Source: Phoronis australis (lineage: Eukaryota; Phoronida; Phoronidae). Taken from it: a stretch of 24,611 bases of DNA. The stretch spans positions 21,241 to 45,851 of the forward strand of contig NMRA01000093.1 in the NCBI GenBank assembly GCA_002633005.1. The letters run 5' to 3'. Positions within the stretch are counted from its first letter, which is position 1; each line of letters begins with the position of its first letter. Position numbers and translations under genes: made by a program. Of this stretch, positions 10,501-18,753 are shown one piece after another. The notes beneath the pieces are model-generated. The model was not told where the DNA came from. It did no database searches and saw only the letters and a list, made by a program, of their open reading frames with translations.

Positions 10501-13500
10501 CCGCTACACACCCCGAGAACGAAATAGCTTTGGTTAGTTCAAAAACCCGATCAGAAAATACAGTTAAAGCACTTCTTGAGATTCCAGTGTCGACAATCAA
10601 TACAGTGCAGATCAGAAATTGAACCGCATCAAACATAATTCATTGATTGTTAAAACGTTACACCGCCGCTCACAATAAACCAGGAGAATTGTCAGTCGCA
10701 GTCAGGCGCAATGATATGAATGGGTATGTGTGCGCCATGTGTGGATGAAACTATTATTGGAAGATTTTGACAATGAAAATGCGTTTCAAATCAGCAAACG
10801 TAACTATTATGACACTGTAGGTTTGAAAGAATGTTTCCAGATTTATTACATTAAGATGAAGGCAAATTATAGAGTGGTCAATATTCAGACACTCAACGAA
10901 AAATTTGATCATTGTTAATGATCTTCAAACAAGAAATAATTTTTTCGATGTCATTTGCGTACAAGAATCATGATTATCAACAACTGACAATTACTCGTTA
11001 TTTAATCTGACACACGCTGTACAATGTTACTAACCAGATTGTATTACCCTATTATGGACTAGTTGCATACACCAGAAAAGGTTTGTATGTCATAAAAAGA
11101 TATTTCATACACTTTTAAAACGTATGAATGCTTACTGTCTCATATCAAGATGCACAACAAACATTTACATATAGCTATTACAAGCCCTCCGACTACAGAC
11201 ACATGCATTTACATGTATGTTTAAACTAGTGTACGCAGTTCATTATTAAATCGAACACAGGTAATGAAGAACTCGTATTTGCCGGCGTGCTCAACATTGA
11301 TCTACTAAAACTTTATTTTAATCGCAAATTTCAAGATTTCCTTGTAAAAATAATAATCATAAGACACCCAACAAGATATAAGTATCTGTAATTGGTCTTA
11401 TCTAAATACAACACCAAAAGATCTCACAGTGACATAGGTTTAATCTATATGACCAGTACATGGCCATGTTAATTACTTTAATCTATATGACCAGTGCATG
11501 GCCATGTTAATTACTTTAATCTATATGACCAGTACATGGCCATGTTAATTACTTTAATCTATATGACCAGTGCATGGCCATGTTAATTACTTTAATCTAT
11601 ATGACCAGTACATGGCCATGTTAATTACAAAACACAAAAACCAGAGAGAATTAGAACACAAGTATTCAAAAGAACGCGAAAAACACCTTAAAATGAACTC
11701 CAAAATGTTAATTTCGATTACATTGTAGTGAGGGTAGACTGTACGAAAAATAAAACTTACACCAACAACTTGCCCAATACTTGAGCTACTAAAGAGGGAC
11801 TCATAGCTACGTGTACAGTAAAACTCTGGAATAACTTATTCAAACTGCAAATAAACTGTACTTTCAACAAATATAAACAAGATTTCAGCAAGACATGGAA
11901 TGTTATAAAAACAAACAACAACTATACTTAATTTCCAGAATATAAAACAAAACAAACATATATTAAGATATATGATCAAACGTGTTAAACAACTGCGTAA
12001 TAAATATTGTCCAATCATTAGCTAAGCCATTTCCAGTCCACGTACACTCTTAATTGGATTTTTCTTAATATCCAATCCTACGCAAACAAAATTTCAATGA
12101 GTGATTGAAAACAATGTTTTAAAGTACTTGCAAGAATGAGTAATATAAAAAACTAGCTCATTATTTGGCAACACTTCCCAAAACACACAAAATGGATTAC
12201 TCCGGTCATTATAAAACCACTCACTGCCTTCATCAACCAATGTTTTAACACAGGTAATTTTCCCAACTGATTAAAAAATTGCCAAACTTGTGTCTCTGCA
12301 CGAAGGAAATGATGTCAGCACAATATCAACAACAGGCCTGTCTCCCTTCTTCTTGCCTTCTCAAAATGGTGTCTACATTGTCTATGACCACCTTTACGAC
12401 TATCTCAATACAAATAATATCTTCTATCATCGTTTATATGGTTTTCAGAAATTAAGATCAACGGAATTTCCAACACTCGAACTAACTGACATAATTGATG
12501 AACGTCTGGACAAGGCCATAAACCAAATAGCTATCTTTTTAGATCTTTCAAAATCCTATGACACAGTTGACCACGACATCTTGCTAGATAAAGTTTCATT
12601 TTACACTGTAGCTGGAGCATTCACTCTTCAAAAATTATTTTACCAATCGACAACAATATGTTCAGTTCACTATTCCAAAATCAACTGTGACACATAGGAT
12701 CTATTTTTGGTCTCCTACCTTTTCTTGTTTGCTGAAACGAGCTTCACAAATCCAGTTCTCTTGAGAACCTTATGTAAGCTGATGACACCTGTCTTATATG
12801 GACACCTTGTATACTAACATATTCACATGGTCATCTATCAACAAATTACCGTTAGATGTCACCAAAACTTAATACATGGTCTTTAACTAAAAAGTAGCAG
12901 TGAAACCCTAAATTTTGTTAAACCATTTACGTTTTTGGAAATAACATACTAATCTGGCGGGAACAAATATTGTACAAAATTGTGGTGCACTCAATAAACT
13001 CAAGTCTTAGAAATATTGGCCTTTATTCACACTGACCATTGTGACTATTCCTTACTCCAAACTCACTGGATTTTTGGCATCACAATATGGAGAATTAAAA
13101 TGTATTTTCACTTGTTCTGAAAAATAACATCACCGAACCTACTCGCTAGCCATCAAAATCAGTACATCTTAGTGAATAATGTATTCTCTGTTGAAATATA
13201 TACTGCTTTAAAAACTAATTTCTTAATAAGTATTTCAAAATCAGATTTCTTCTGTTGTATTCAAACAAACATATCCCTGCAAAATCTGTACTTATGTTGA
13301 AGTAGGTATTGGAAATTTGGTGGATTTGCACTGCTTGCTTACGAGCTCTTTGTTTTGTGATTCAAAACTTGCGCAAAAAGTAAAGTGAATAGTAACCAAA
13401 TGCACGACTGAATTGTGCATCCGACCTATGGTACACCCAAAATACAGAATTTCCCACTCGAAACCAAGTGAAAATATACACAATCGAGCCGGTGTAGCAT

Positions 13501-16500
13501 TAAATAATGACCCCGTGAAAAATGACGCCGGCTAGATTTTGCAGGGTTTAAATTTGACGTGAAGAGTTTTTAGCCCATGAAAAAATGACCTCTCGTCCGT
13601 GAAAACCCGTCCCGTCATTATTCAACGGTTCCAGGAGCGGATCCAGAATTTTGATTTAGGTGGGGGGGGGNNNNNNNNNNNNNNNNNNNNNNNNNNNNNN
13701 NNNNNNNNNACCCAAAAAACAACCTAATTTGTATCAATTTAGATCGAGTAGTTCTACTCCATAACGACACGTACGGTTGCGTTACCTGACACCTGACGGC
13801 AGACGGAGGTGTTGAAATTATCCAATGATGTCATCGGTTTCACACGCAGTCTGTTCAACATTTCACAACACGGGTTACTGGTATCAACTTATCGCTTGAA
13901 GTTATCGTTTAACATAAAAAATCATCAAACTTCGATATAAATCTCTTAAAAATACACCGAGTTCTTATAAAAACGTGTTGTTTTATTTCGCTCTTACGGA
14001 TTTATTGGTATTTGGACACACCGTAGCCTACAAAGTTCGGCAGGCCAATAACGTCCTTAGCAGGAGTTTGGGGTCTGTTCGGAGATAATTTCAAAGTATT
14101 TTCCGTGAGCTACAGACAGGAGAACCTATATTTGTGTTGTTTAGACTTGTGATTTTTTGAGTTCTAAACACAAAACGCTTGTTTTCCTGAGTGGCCAGTA
14201 GCTCGGCCGGAGCCCGATCAGCGGGCCCGCCTGGCGTCGCGGCCGGCCGGATCCCGGCCAGTGGCTCGGAAACTGATCAGACATCACGAACATAAACCAG
14301 CCAAAGTTCAGTGGAAACTAAACTTCCAGTCAAGAAAATGCTATGCTAGTGATCCAAAGTAATGTGCACGTGATTATGTTGATGAATTATAGCCACGAAA
14401 CTGCAAATCTACTTACTCATCAAGGGCCGCGAATTCAGGTTCCGCTTTGGCCACAGCACCGTCAGGGCAGAAGTTGTACATTGACAATCATTATTTGAGT
14501 AATGTAAATGTAAATAAAGATTCCCGTAACACCTGGCCGTGGGATGGAAATCGGGTTGTCTCACAACAGTTTCTGCCAGCAAGTACTAAATTAGCATGAG
14601 CTCACACGGTCTCGGTGTCCCGTCAATTAGTTTTATTGCACCTAAAGCCGGTAACACAGTGATTTATTCATTGCACTCACGAACACTCCAAAGGCATTAC
14701 AAATTGCATCTAGTGAGACAGACTTTGTTTCAGTTTTACATAAGTATTGGTTAGGATAAGAATAATTCATTTTGAAACAGAACGCTCAGTAATAAACACC
14801 AACATGGCAGCTCGCAATTCCTACTAAGGACGAGCTAGAGCTCATCAGTTTCGACTTCGCAGGTGGATCGTTAACTTTTACAGGCTATCTATTCGAACAG
14901 GAATACAGTGATGAAGAAATACTAGAGAGGTGCCGTGAACAAGCTCAGACAACGGAACGTATGGAGTTATTTGGTAAGCCGGCACTGTCGACGTCTGCAG
15001 GCCACAAACACGGAGATGTTTCACGGAATCATAGTTGCTATACAGCGTACATTTCATTCTTCACTACCATGAGCCACTTCCTAAGCATTTCGGACTCTCG
15101 AGGAAGTAAAAAATACGATATACCCGCTTTCCTCGCAGCTGCTTAGTTCGGACAGGCGGGAACGATGCACCGCAACATTGCGGCCTTCACTCTGCATATG
15201 AACCAGTGACGTCGCTACCGTCGTTTCTCACCTTCCTCAGTGGTTAACGCGACACCTCTTGGCAAGGTGAGGTCATACGTATGCGAGGCGATGTGGATAT
15301 AGACCGATTAAGACGGCGAAAAAGACTAATTAAATCGGGTGGCATTCTACTTTAAGTTGTATAGCACAAGTTGGGCGGATGACCGCTGTAGCCAATATCT
15401 TACACCGACGACTGATTAAGTCCATTCTGGCTTTAGGGTTGGAGGGTCAGCTCTCTTTTGTTCGATAGTTGCTCTAATCTCCAATAAGATCATATCTTAT
15501 TGACTCACTGGGCTGTGGTGTTAAAAATAAGTTAAGTTATAAAATGTTTGAACATAAACCAATGACATTTCTGAATTCCCCATCAAATACTGGTCATGCA
15601 TAAAGTTTTTGAATCACCAAAATCACCCAAATATACAATCGAAGTTCAGACTATCACACGCTCACAACCGCTGTACATCTGGTAAAATCACGGAACGGTA
15701 GAACGCCCTAATGAACCTGACATTTATCTATATGACTCCAATGGCTCCATTTTTACAGTAGTTCACATTAAATTTAGACCCCCCATTAAATGCCACGTGG
15801 GTCGTATTTTAATTTTACGTATTTACCCGAGTTCATTTTCAATACTGAAAACTAAGGCTCATTGGGGCACAACAAAAGTACGTCCCAAGTGAGCAGCACG
15901 TCTCCTGGATATGATGTATTTGCACCGAGCGACACGAATTAAATGATAAATTTGCGCGATCTTACTGGTTTCTGTTGAAAAAACGAAAAAGTAAAACGCT
16001 CACAGTGGATAACAAGCGTGCAGCCGTTCAGACAATTCGAGAATCTGCCACTGGTTGCGATCTTCTGTTAGCTTGATATTTTCCCTATCGATTGATTGAC
16101 ACTTAAATAAACACATGTAAATGCAACATCACATGTTTTTTATGTTTCTGGAAAAATCGCACTCTTCTGTCTCTTTATTTGTTAGATATCGCGCTTTGAA
16201 AAGAGCAATTTACCCCGTTTGTTTACACGACAATTAGCCGTGTCACGTGATCAGTAACACTCTCCAATATGGCGTCAAGTTGCGCGTGTGCCCGGTCTAT
16301 AGTATTAAGATGTCTATGGTTTTGAGATTTCATCGTGGGCATTAAGAGCTTACAAACTTTGGTCACAATATTGATAAGCAACCGCTGTTTAGTTATCGAT
16401 GTACCTTTTTATTAAATTTTACTCATAGTCAAGCGACACATTTAATGGCAGTAAAGAGTCAAAAATCAAATTTTGCAGGTTTCTGTTTTCAGAAAATATA

Positions 16501-18753
16501 TAATTTTACTAAGTTAAAATATGTGTTTTGTAGATATGTGGGGATATACACAGACACAGAAAAGAGGCCTATACATGTTTACATGACTACATTCAAATAT
16601 TCACTCAGTAAACAGCACGTGTGTTGGTACGTATTGTATGTAAGCTGGTGGACCTGTGCTCCATGATATTCACTTGCGATGGGACGATACACAGTTTTAA
16701 GAATTCGATTCCATTCGATACCTTTTAGGAGGAATTTGATTATTATAGAATCAAGTCTTGTTTGTCAAATTAATTCATTTATCTCAAATATAAACATCTA
16801 ACTATCAACTCGTACCAATTTTAGGAACTGTATCCCGAAAAAAATCACCAGTGTGAAATTTTCATGTACGTTTTTTCATGAAGACGAGTGCGTCAACATT
16901 TTCCGATGAAAACTGTGCTTGTTGAACACTCACGGTGTTCCTTTCTGCGGAGATTGTTAAATGTGATAACGATTTCATCTAATGAGCTGATTGGGTTGTT
17001 AAATTTTTCAATATCTCAAAAATACTCTTCAAAAGATACAAACAGGCCGATTAATGGTCAAGCCCTTGATCTTCGCTATAATTATGTGCCTGTCATTACA
17101 GGTCAACAAACGATTGCAGTTTCGGTCGTTACAGTGACTATAGTGAAATTTGAAAACTTTGTATAAATGTAAAATATAACAATTAGTCAGACACACACAA
17201 CTCGTAAAAGCTGTATTGTTTTTGATGCTTTTCTTCACATAACTTAAGAAGTCAGACAATTTTGACAAACCAAATTTACCGTACATTTTGTAATCAGTGT
17301 ACGTTGGTGCTACACGTCTTATGCCTGAACCAAAGAAAAAATACAAATTATGATCTGTAGGACATTACGTTCGTGTACCAAACCGACAGTTTCACATGCG
17401 TTTTACTTAAAGAACATTTTGAAAACTGCACGAGTTTGCACATTTTGAAACATACATGTACGCACACGGTGTAGCTGAAGCAACAAGCGTGGAGTTGAGA
17501 AACGGAATTTGTGGAATATTCCAAGGTAGAATATATCCTATGGTGGTAGGATATATTCTAAGGTAGAATATATTCCAAGGTGGAATATAAACTATGGTAG
17601 AATATATCCTACATAGAGGCATCTGTAATGCTGCTACCAGTATTCAAAGCTTAGAATGGGTAATTGAAACCTTCGAAAATATTAATTGCGATTTGCAGAA
17701 CATTTTGTAGTAACACCTGTACGCCGCCCTCAAACGTTATTCACTTTCGAAGGCCAAAACACTGGAAAACAGTGGAAAATCAAACTAAGGAATAAACAGG
17801 ATGTAAATTTTAATCCATCATCACTTATACTGTTGGAGAAGAAAGATATGTTGTTACACGAGCATCATGTTCTTGTTAACATCAATTCAAGTCCCGATAT
17901 AAATGAGCGTCCTAAGCTGTGAACGTTCAAAGGTCCACTGCTGATGCAGTGTTCTATGGGCCTAAAGTGCATACTTACCCCTAAATTTATCAATGCACCA
18001 CTGCCTGCACACGACAATCAGTTTGTGTTGAGCACGTCGTCTTTCTTGAACTTAAAGGGTTGGCCAATAGAGGCCAGAGAGGGTGGCTGTGAAGAAGGAG
18101 TTAAACACAAACCCCGTGCTATGTGTTGAATTCTTTCTATCCTGTCTATGTTGGTGCATGTGGAGGGGTGCCACACCGAGAAGCGTTCTAGTTTAGGCCT
18201 CAAAGGGGATGTGTGAAACAATCGTTAAGGAACAACCCCTCCTTCATATGCCCTTAAACCAAACGTGTATGCATGCTTAAGATAAATTTTAGGAACAATA
18301 TACGTCAAACAAGTTAGAAAAATAAACTTGAGAGAAATATTGAAGTTGATCTAAAGTGCATATAGAATAATCAAATAGTTTCGTTTGAGAACGAAAAATG
18401 GATTCAAGAAGGCAGTTTCTCTTACTTGAGATTGAGTTTGTATTCACCACGTGAGACCACCCTTCTTCTTGAGACACTGCGTACCAATACGGATTGACCA
18501 AGTCTGTCTCACTGATCTCGCACGTTGTGGATGGCTGGTGATAATTCACAAAAGAACAACCTGATGCGAATTCTTGCACGCAGAGCTGGGTACATTGGGT
18601 GTATGAGATCGCACCGGACACGGACGCAGAAGCAACGCCAGTGACACGAGTGTCCAACTTCAGCGATGGCTTTTGAAATAAGACAGTGGTGGCTGGAATG
18701 GAACCGGTCACTGCATGATACGAAATCACGAACGCTAATATCGTGACATGCAT
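4270..18753 (-). CDS. Secreted apple/PAN-domain protein, four-exon gene (whole locus)
   Basis: Spliced model from 18753 down to the stop at 4272-4270, exons 18753-18426, 10378-10182, 8121-7958 and 4570-4270, about 329 residues. All introns are GT/AG and the phases agree (1/1, 0/0, 2/2), which is strong support because the ORFs lie kilobases apart. Domain order: signal peptide (residues 1-18 or so), apple/PAN module with cysteines at about 54, 58, 66 and 78, then a domain of roughly 200 residues with landmarks GWDLVLKA, LVFDGKGS, NWFAKSRL, RRFYIN, GGCTIDQGW and AYSKL. From memory, this second domain recurs in uncharacterised extracellular proteins of cnidarians, hemichordates and other marine invertebrates, often beside apple modules; I know no assigned function. 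Apple modules generally bind proteins or glycans, so a secreted recognition or matrix role is an inference. The exact 3' end is less certain than the rest. Confidence 0.8.
4788..5012. mobile_element. Small TIR element (family B), degraded copy
   Basis: The left part (GTTCCAAGAAA, then ACTTAAGTTCA, then TCTAAGATTTG, then TTCCACATC, then AAGACAAAA) follows the same order and spacing as the better copy at 7546-7766. The right end is poorly preserved (GGACTGTTG near 4995), so that boundary is approximate. It lies in intron 3 of the host gene, about 220 bases upstream of exon 4 in transcription order. Confidence 0.5.
5013..7545. other. Intron 3 interior, no recognised gene
   Basis: Non-coding as far as I can see. 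Small minus-strand frames at 5735-6022 and 7174-7461 look superficially exon-like but do not fit the host-gene phases and show no family motif. A short inverted repeat (GTTGTAA..TTACAAC) spans about 5270-5330. Confidence 0.4.
7546..7766. mobile_element. Small TIR element (family B), better copy
   Basis: The left end is GGAGCCCGTTCCAAGAAA and the reverse complement of the right end is GGGGCCTGTTCCAACAGA; both then run into a GACTTA word. The 221-bp body is rich in AAGTTTTGTCTTA and its complement. It has no ORF, so it is a non-autonomous inverted-repeat element. It sits in intron 3, about 190 bases below the donor of exon 3. Confidence 0.6.
7958..8121 (-). CDS. Exon 3: middle of the second extracellular domain
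   Basis: The acceptor is a strong pyrimidine tract ending ATTCCAG|G and the donor is GGATG|GTAAGTC. The exon is 164 bases: 54 codons plus two bases, entering in phase 0 and leaving in phase 2. It reads VKLAFFDNGVEVFTLVFDG, then GKGSTKTNWFAKSRL, then DPYTDL and YFNIPG. The sequence FDGxGS-x-x-x-NWF followed by a basic residue, then DL and an aromatic-F-x-I-x-G strand, is the most recognisable part of this domain family. The last two bases (TG) join the first base of exon 4 to make tryptophan. Codon use and length look like a functional host exon, with no stop or frameshift. Confidence 0.83.
8225..8270. repeat. Hairpin-forming inverted repeat in intron 2
   Basis: The arm at 8225-8244 (TAATTACTTATGATTACCTG) and the arm at 8252-8270 pair at all but about two positions, across a 7-base loop. 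It sits about 100 bases upstream of the exon 3 acceptor in transcription order. It could influence splicing or simply be the remnant of a foldback element. Confidence 0.5.
8271..10181. other. Intron 2 interior with one repeat-like segment
   Basis: No exon recognised. At about 8936-9170 two similar phrases recur: GAGCCCCCC (8941 and 9142) and AAAAAGGTCCGC (8968 and 9118). The open frame across them (8909-9280, 123 codons) has repeat-like composition and no domain, so I treat it as part of an unclassified repeat, not a gene. Confidence 0.4.
10182..10378 (-). CDS. Exon 2: start of the second extracellular domain
   Basis: The acceptor is TGCTTGTAG|TT. Its first two bases complete an isoleucine codon with the last base of exon 1, then 65 codons follow to AAG|GTATAG. 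The reading begins with EWTHYFNGWDLVLKA and contains MYDLWTGS, HFKSAK and EDWANLIVKK. The pattern GW-x-LVLKA, then a W followed by small polar residues, then H-F/Y-K and a downstream W, matches the opening of the domain I recall from cnidarian and hemichordate apple-containing proteins. The alternative donor eight bases upstream (GATC|GTAAAG) would break the phase-0 join to exon 3, so I reject it. An A-rich run on the + strand (10449-10480) forms a long T-rich tract 70-100 bases upstream of this acceptor. Confidence 0.82.
10379..10729. other. Start of intron 1 next to exon 2
   Basis: Non-coding. It contains the A-rich run at 10449-10480 on the + strand, interrupted only by single C bases. In the transcript this is a T-rich tract upstream of the exon 2 acceptor. 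Confidence 0.45.
10730..11440 (+). pseudogene. Decayed non-LTR retrotransposon, endonuclease half
   Basis: Frame-shifting translation shows an ordered AP-endonuclease (EEP) domain. ANYRVVNIQTLNEKFDH at about 10862-10912 is followed after a shift by NNFFDVICVQES, a stop, and LSTTDNYSLFNL (about 10930-11010). Then come YYGLVAYTRKG (about 11050) and FAGVLNIDLLK, KFQDFL and HPTRYK (about 11278-11380). In live CR1/Jockey-type elements these positions read QESWLS and GDFN. Here the tryptophan is a stop codon and the GDFN aspartate is replaced (GVLN), so the enzyme is dead. The segment preceding it, with YYDTVGL, resembles the stretch just before the endonuclease in such ORF2 proteins. Confidence 0.7.
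11441..11630. repeat. 38-bp minisatellite, five units, alternating types
   Basis: Five almost identical 38-base units begin TAATCTATATGACCAGT at 11441, 11479, 11517, 11555 and 11593. Units 1, 3 and 5 have ACATGGCCATG and units 2 and 4 have GCATGGCCATG, so the true higher-order period is 76 bases. Each unit holds the palindrome CATGGCCATG. The array lies within the decayed retrotransposon, between its endonuclease part and the linker before reverse transcriptase. Confidence 0.95.
11700..13300 (+). pseudogene. Decayed non-LTR retrotransposon, linker and reverse transcriptase
   Basis: Continuation of the same element. Linker: FNKYKQDFSKTWNVIK (about 11867-11910) and NVLNNCVINIVQSLAKP (about 11980-12030). 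Reverse transcriptase: ITPVIIKPLTAFINQCFNTG from 12196, NNRPVSLL, a shift, YDHLYDYLNTNNIF, GFQKLRSTEFPTLEL, then IAIFLDLSKSYDTVDHDILL, which keeps the first catalytic aspartate. Beyond a stop at 12696, GSIFG, LHKSSSLENLM, stop and ADDTCL mark the region of the FADD catalytic motif near 12780. Weaker traces continue to about 13300. The order places it in the CR1/Jockey group. Multiple stops and frameshifts make it non-functional. It lies antisense to the host gene in intron 1. Confidence 0.8.
13503..13622. mobile_element. Short foldback or MITE-like element
   Basis: The ends AATAATGAC (13503-13511) and GTCATTATT (13614-13622) are perfect inverted repeats. Inside, GTGAAAAATGAC, ATGAAAAAATGAC and CCGTGAAAAC recur. 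The 120-base segment has no ORF. It is immediately followed by a possible transposon end and the assembly gap. Confidence 0.4.
13632..13670. mobile_element. Possible DNA-transposon terminus beside the gap
   Basis: CAGGAGCGGATCCAG followed by an AT stretch and a run of ten G (13661-13670) resembles terminal sequences common in invertebrate DNA transposons of the CAG-GGCGGATCC type. It could be the left end of the 1.27-kb repeat that resumes after the gap. The resemblance is from memory and is only suggestive. Confidence 0.3.
13671..13709. other. Assembly gap (39 N)
   Basis: Undetermined bases between a G homopolymer and the start of the first 1.27-kb repeat copy. True length and content are unknown. 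In the other copy, the corresponding upstream position holds a duplicated GGTCA-rich segment that would be hard to assemble. Confidence 0.98.
13822..13973 (+). promoter_or_regulatory. Candidate promoter in repeat copy 1
   Basis: CCAAT at 13822-13826 overlaps TGATGTCA, a one-base variant of a CRE. TATAAAA follows at 13967-13973. The same layout is present in copy 2, where the CRE is perfect. It would drive rightward transcription toward the exon at 14804-14973. Confidence 0.4.
14804..14973 (+). pseudogene. P2X7-like transposon exon, copy 1
   Basis: Starts ATGGCAGCTCGCAATTCC, then hits a stop in that frame. After restoring phase by eye, the frame from about 14830 reads through ELELISFDFAGGS, FTGYLFEQEYSDEEILE and REQAQTTERMELF to the donor TTTG|GTAAGCC. 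The sequence YLFEQEYSDEEILER followed by a basic, glutamine-rich stretch resembles the N-terminus of P2X-purinoceptor-7-like proteins, many of which are encoded by multicopy transposon-like units in invertebrates and which then continue with a WC-x-C zinc module. No such second exon is visible downstream. The 5' end is out of frame, so this copy is probably inactive. Confidence 0.45.
14977..17512. other. Intron 1 stretch with little recognisable content
   Basis: No gene recognised. Weak hints only: at about 15975-16050 the + strand reads KKRKSKTLTVDNKRAAVQTI, reminiscent of the helix-turn-helix start of pogo/Tigger transposases but very short. At 16234-16275, CACGTGATC precedes CCAATATGGCGTC, an E-box plus YY1-like arrangement. 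Both are low confidence. Confidence 0.35.
17513..17610. repeat. AT-rich hairpin and near-tandem repeat cluster
   Basis: Contains the palindrome GGAATATTCC (17513-17522), a perfect 12-base stem (GAATATATCCTA at 17529-17540 and its complement at 17547-17558) with loop TGGTGG, and four imperfect units of AAGGTAGAATATATTCC/ATGGTAGAATATATCC type. Short alternating direct and inverted units like these often arise by slippage or are foldback-element remains. Confidence 0.8.
17611..18009. other. No recognised feature
   Basis: A plus-strand frame at 17686-17922 (78 codons, no ATG required upstream) shows no motif that I know. Otherwise featureless intronic DNA. Confidence 0.35.
18010..18215 (-). pseudogene. 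Fragment of a CR1-like retrotransposon, C-terminal part
   Basis: The minus strand reads SPLRPKLERFSVWHPST, then NIDRIERIQHIARGLCL, then SLASIGQPFKFKK. The pattern LVRP-x-LEY-x-x-x-VW-x-P-x-x..I-x-x-(L/I)E-x-(V/I)Q-x-x-A-R..L-G is the conserved region downstream of the reverse-transcriptase palm in CR1-type elements. Only this piece is preserved. It lies in intron 1 about 210 bases after the exon 1 donor and in the same orientation as the host gene. Confidence 0.65.
18426..18753 (-). CDS. Exon 1: signal peptide plus apple/PAN module
   Basis: The frame is open from a stop at 18846-18844, and its first ATG is at 18753-18751, so I place the start there; the upstream in-frame TTG at 18840 is not a credible eukaryotic start. 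The first residues, MHVTILAFVISYHAVTG, form a hydrophobic secretion signal. The apple/PAN signature follows: YTQCTQLC, a third cysteine in the GCSF motif, NYHQ, then a fourth cysteine in TTCEIS. This four-cysteine order is typical of apple-type modules in marine invertebrate proteins. The exon ends CAA|GTAAGAG after the first base of a codon (phase 1). A short upstream non-coding exon is possible: a pyrimidine-rich CTCTCTTAG lies about 40 bases above the open frame. Exon 1 is separated from the rest by an 8-kb intron and bracketed by the two 1.27-kb repeats. Confidence 0.8.

Larger units (their letters stand above)
13710..14976 (+). repeat. 1.27-kb dispersed repeat, copy 1
   Basis: Matches 21044-22327 along its whole length in the same orientation. 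Over the first 200 bases I count roughly 13 differences, so about 93-94 percent identity there. Indels include a 20-base piece absent here near 14670 and rearranged GC-rich words around 14190-14270 (GGCCGG, CCCGGCCAG, AGCTCGG). It begins at the edge of the gap, so it may be truncated on the left. On the right, homology ends at GGTAA (14972-14976), the splice donor of a short coding exon. Confidence 0.93.

Noticed and set aside
15975-16050. Pogo/Tigger-like helix-turn-helix start (KRKSKTLTVDNKRAAVQTI).
   Set aside because: Only about 20 residues, followed by a stop, with no downstream transposase; too short to call.
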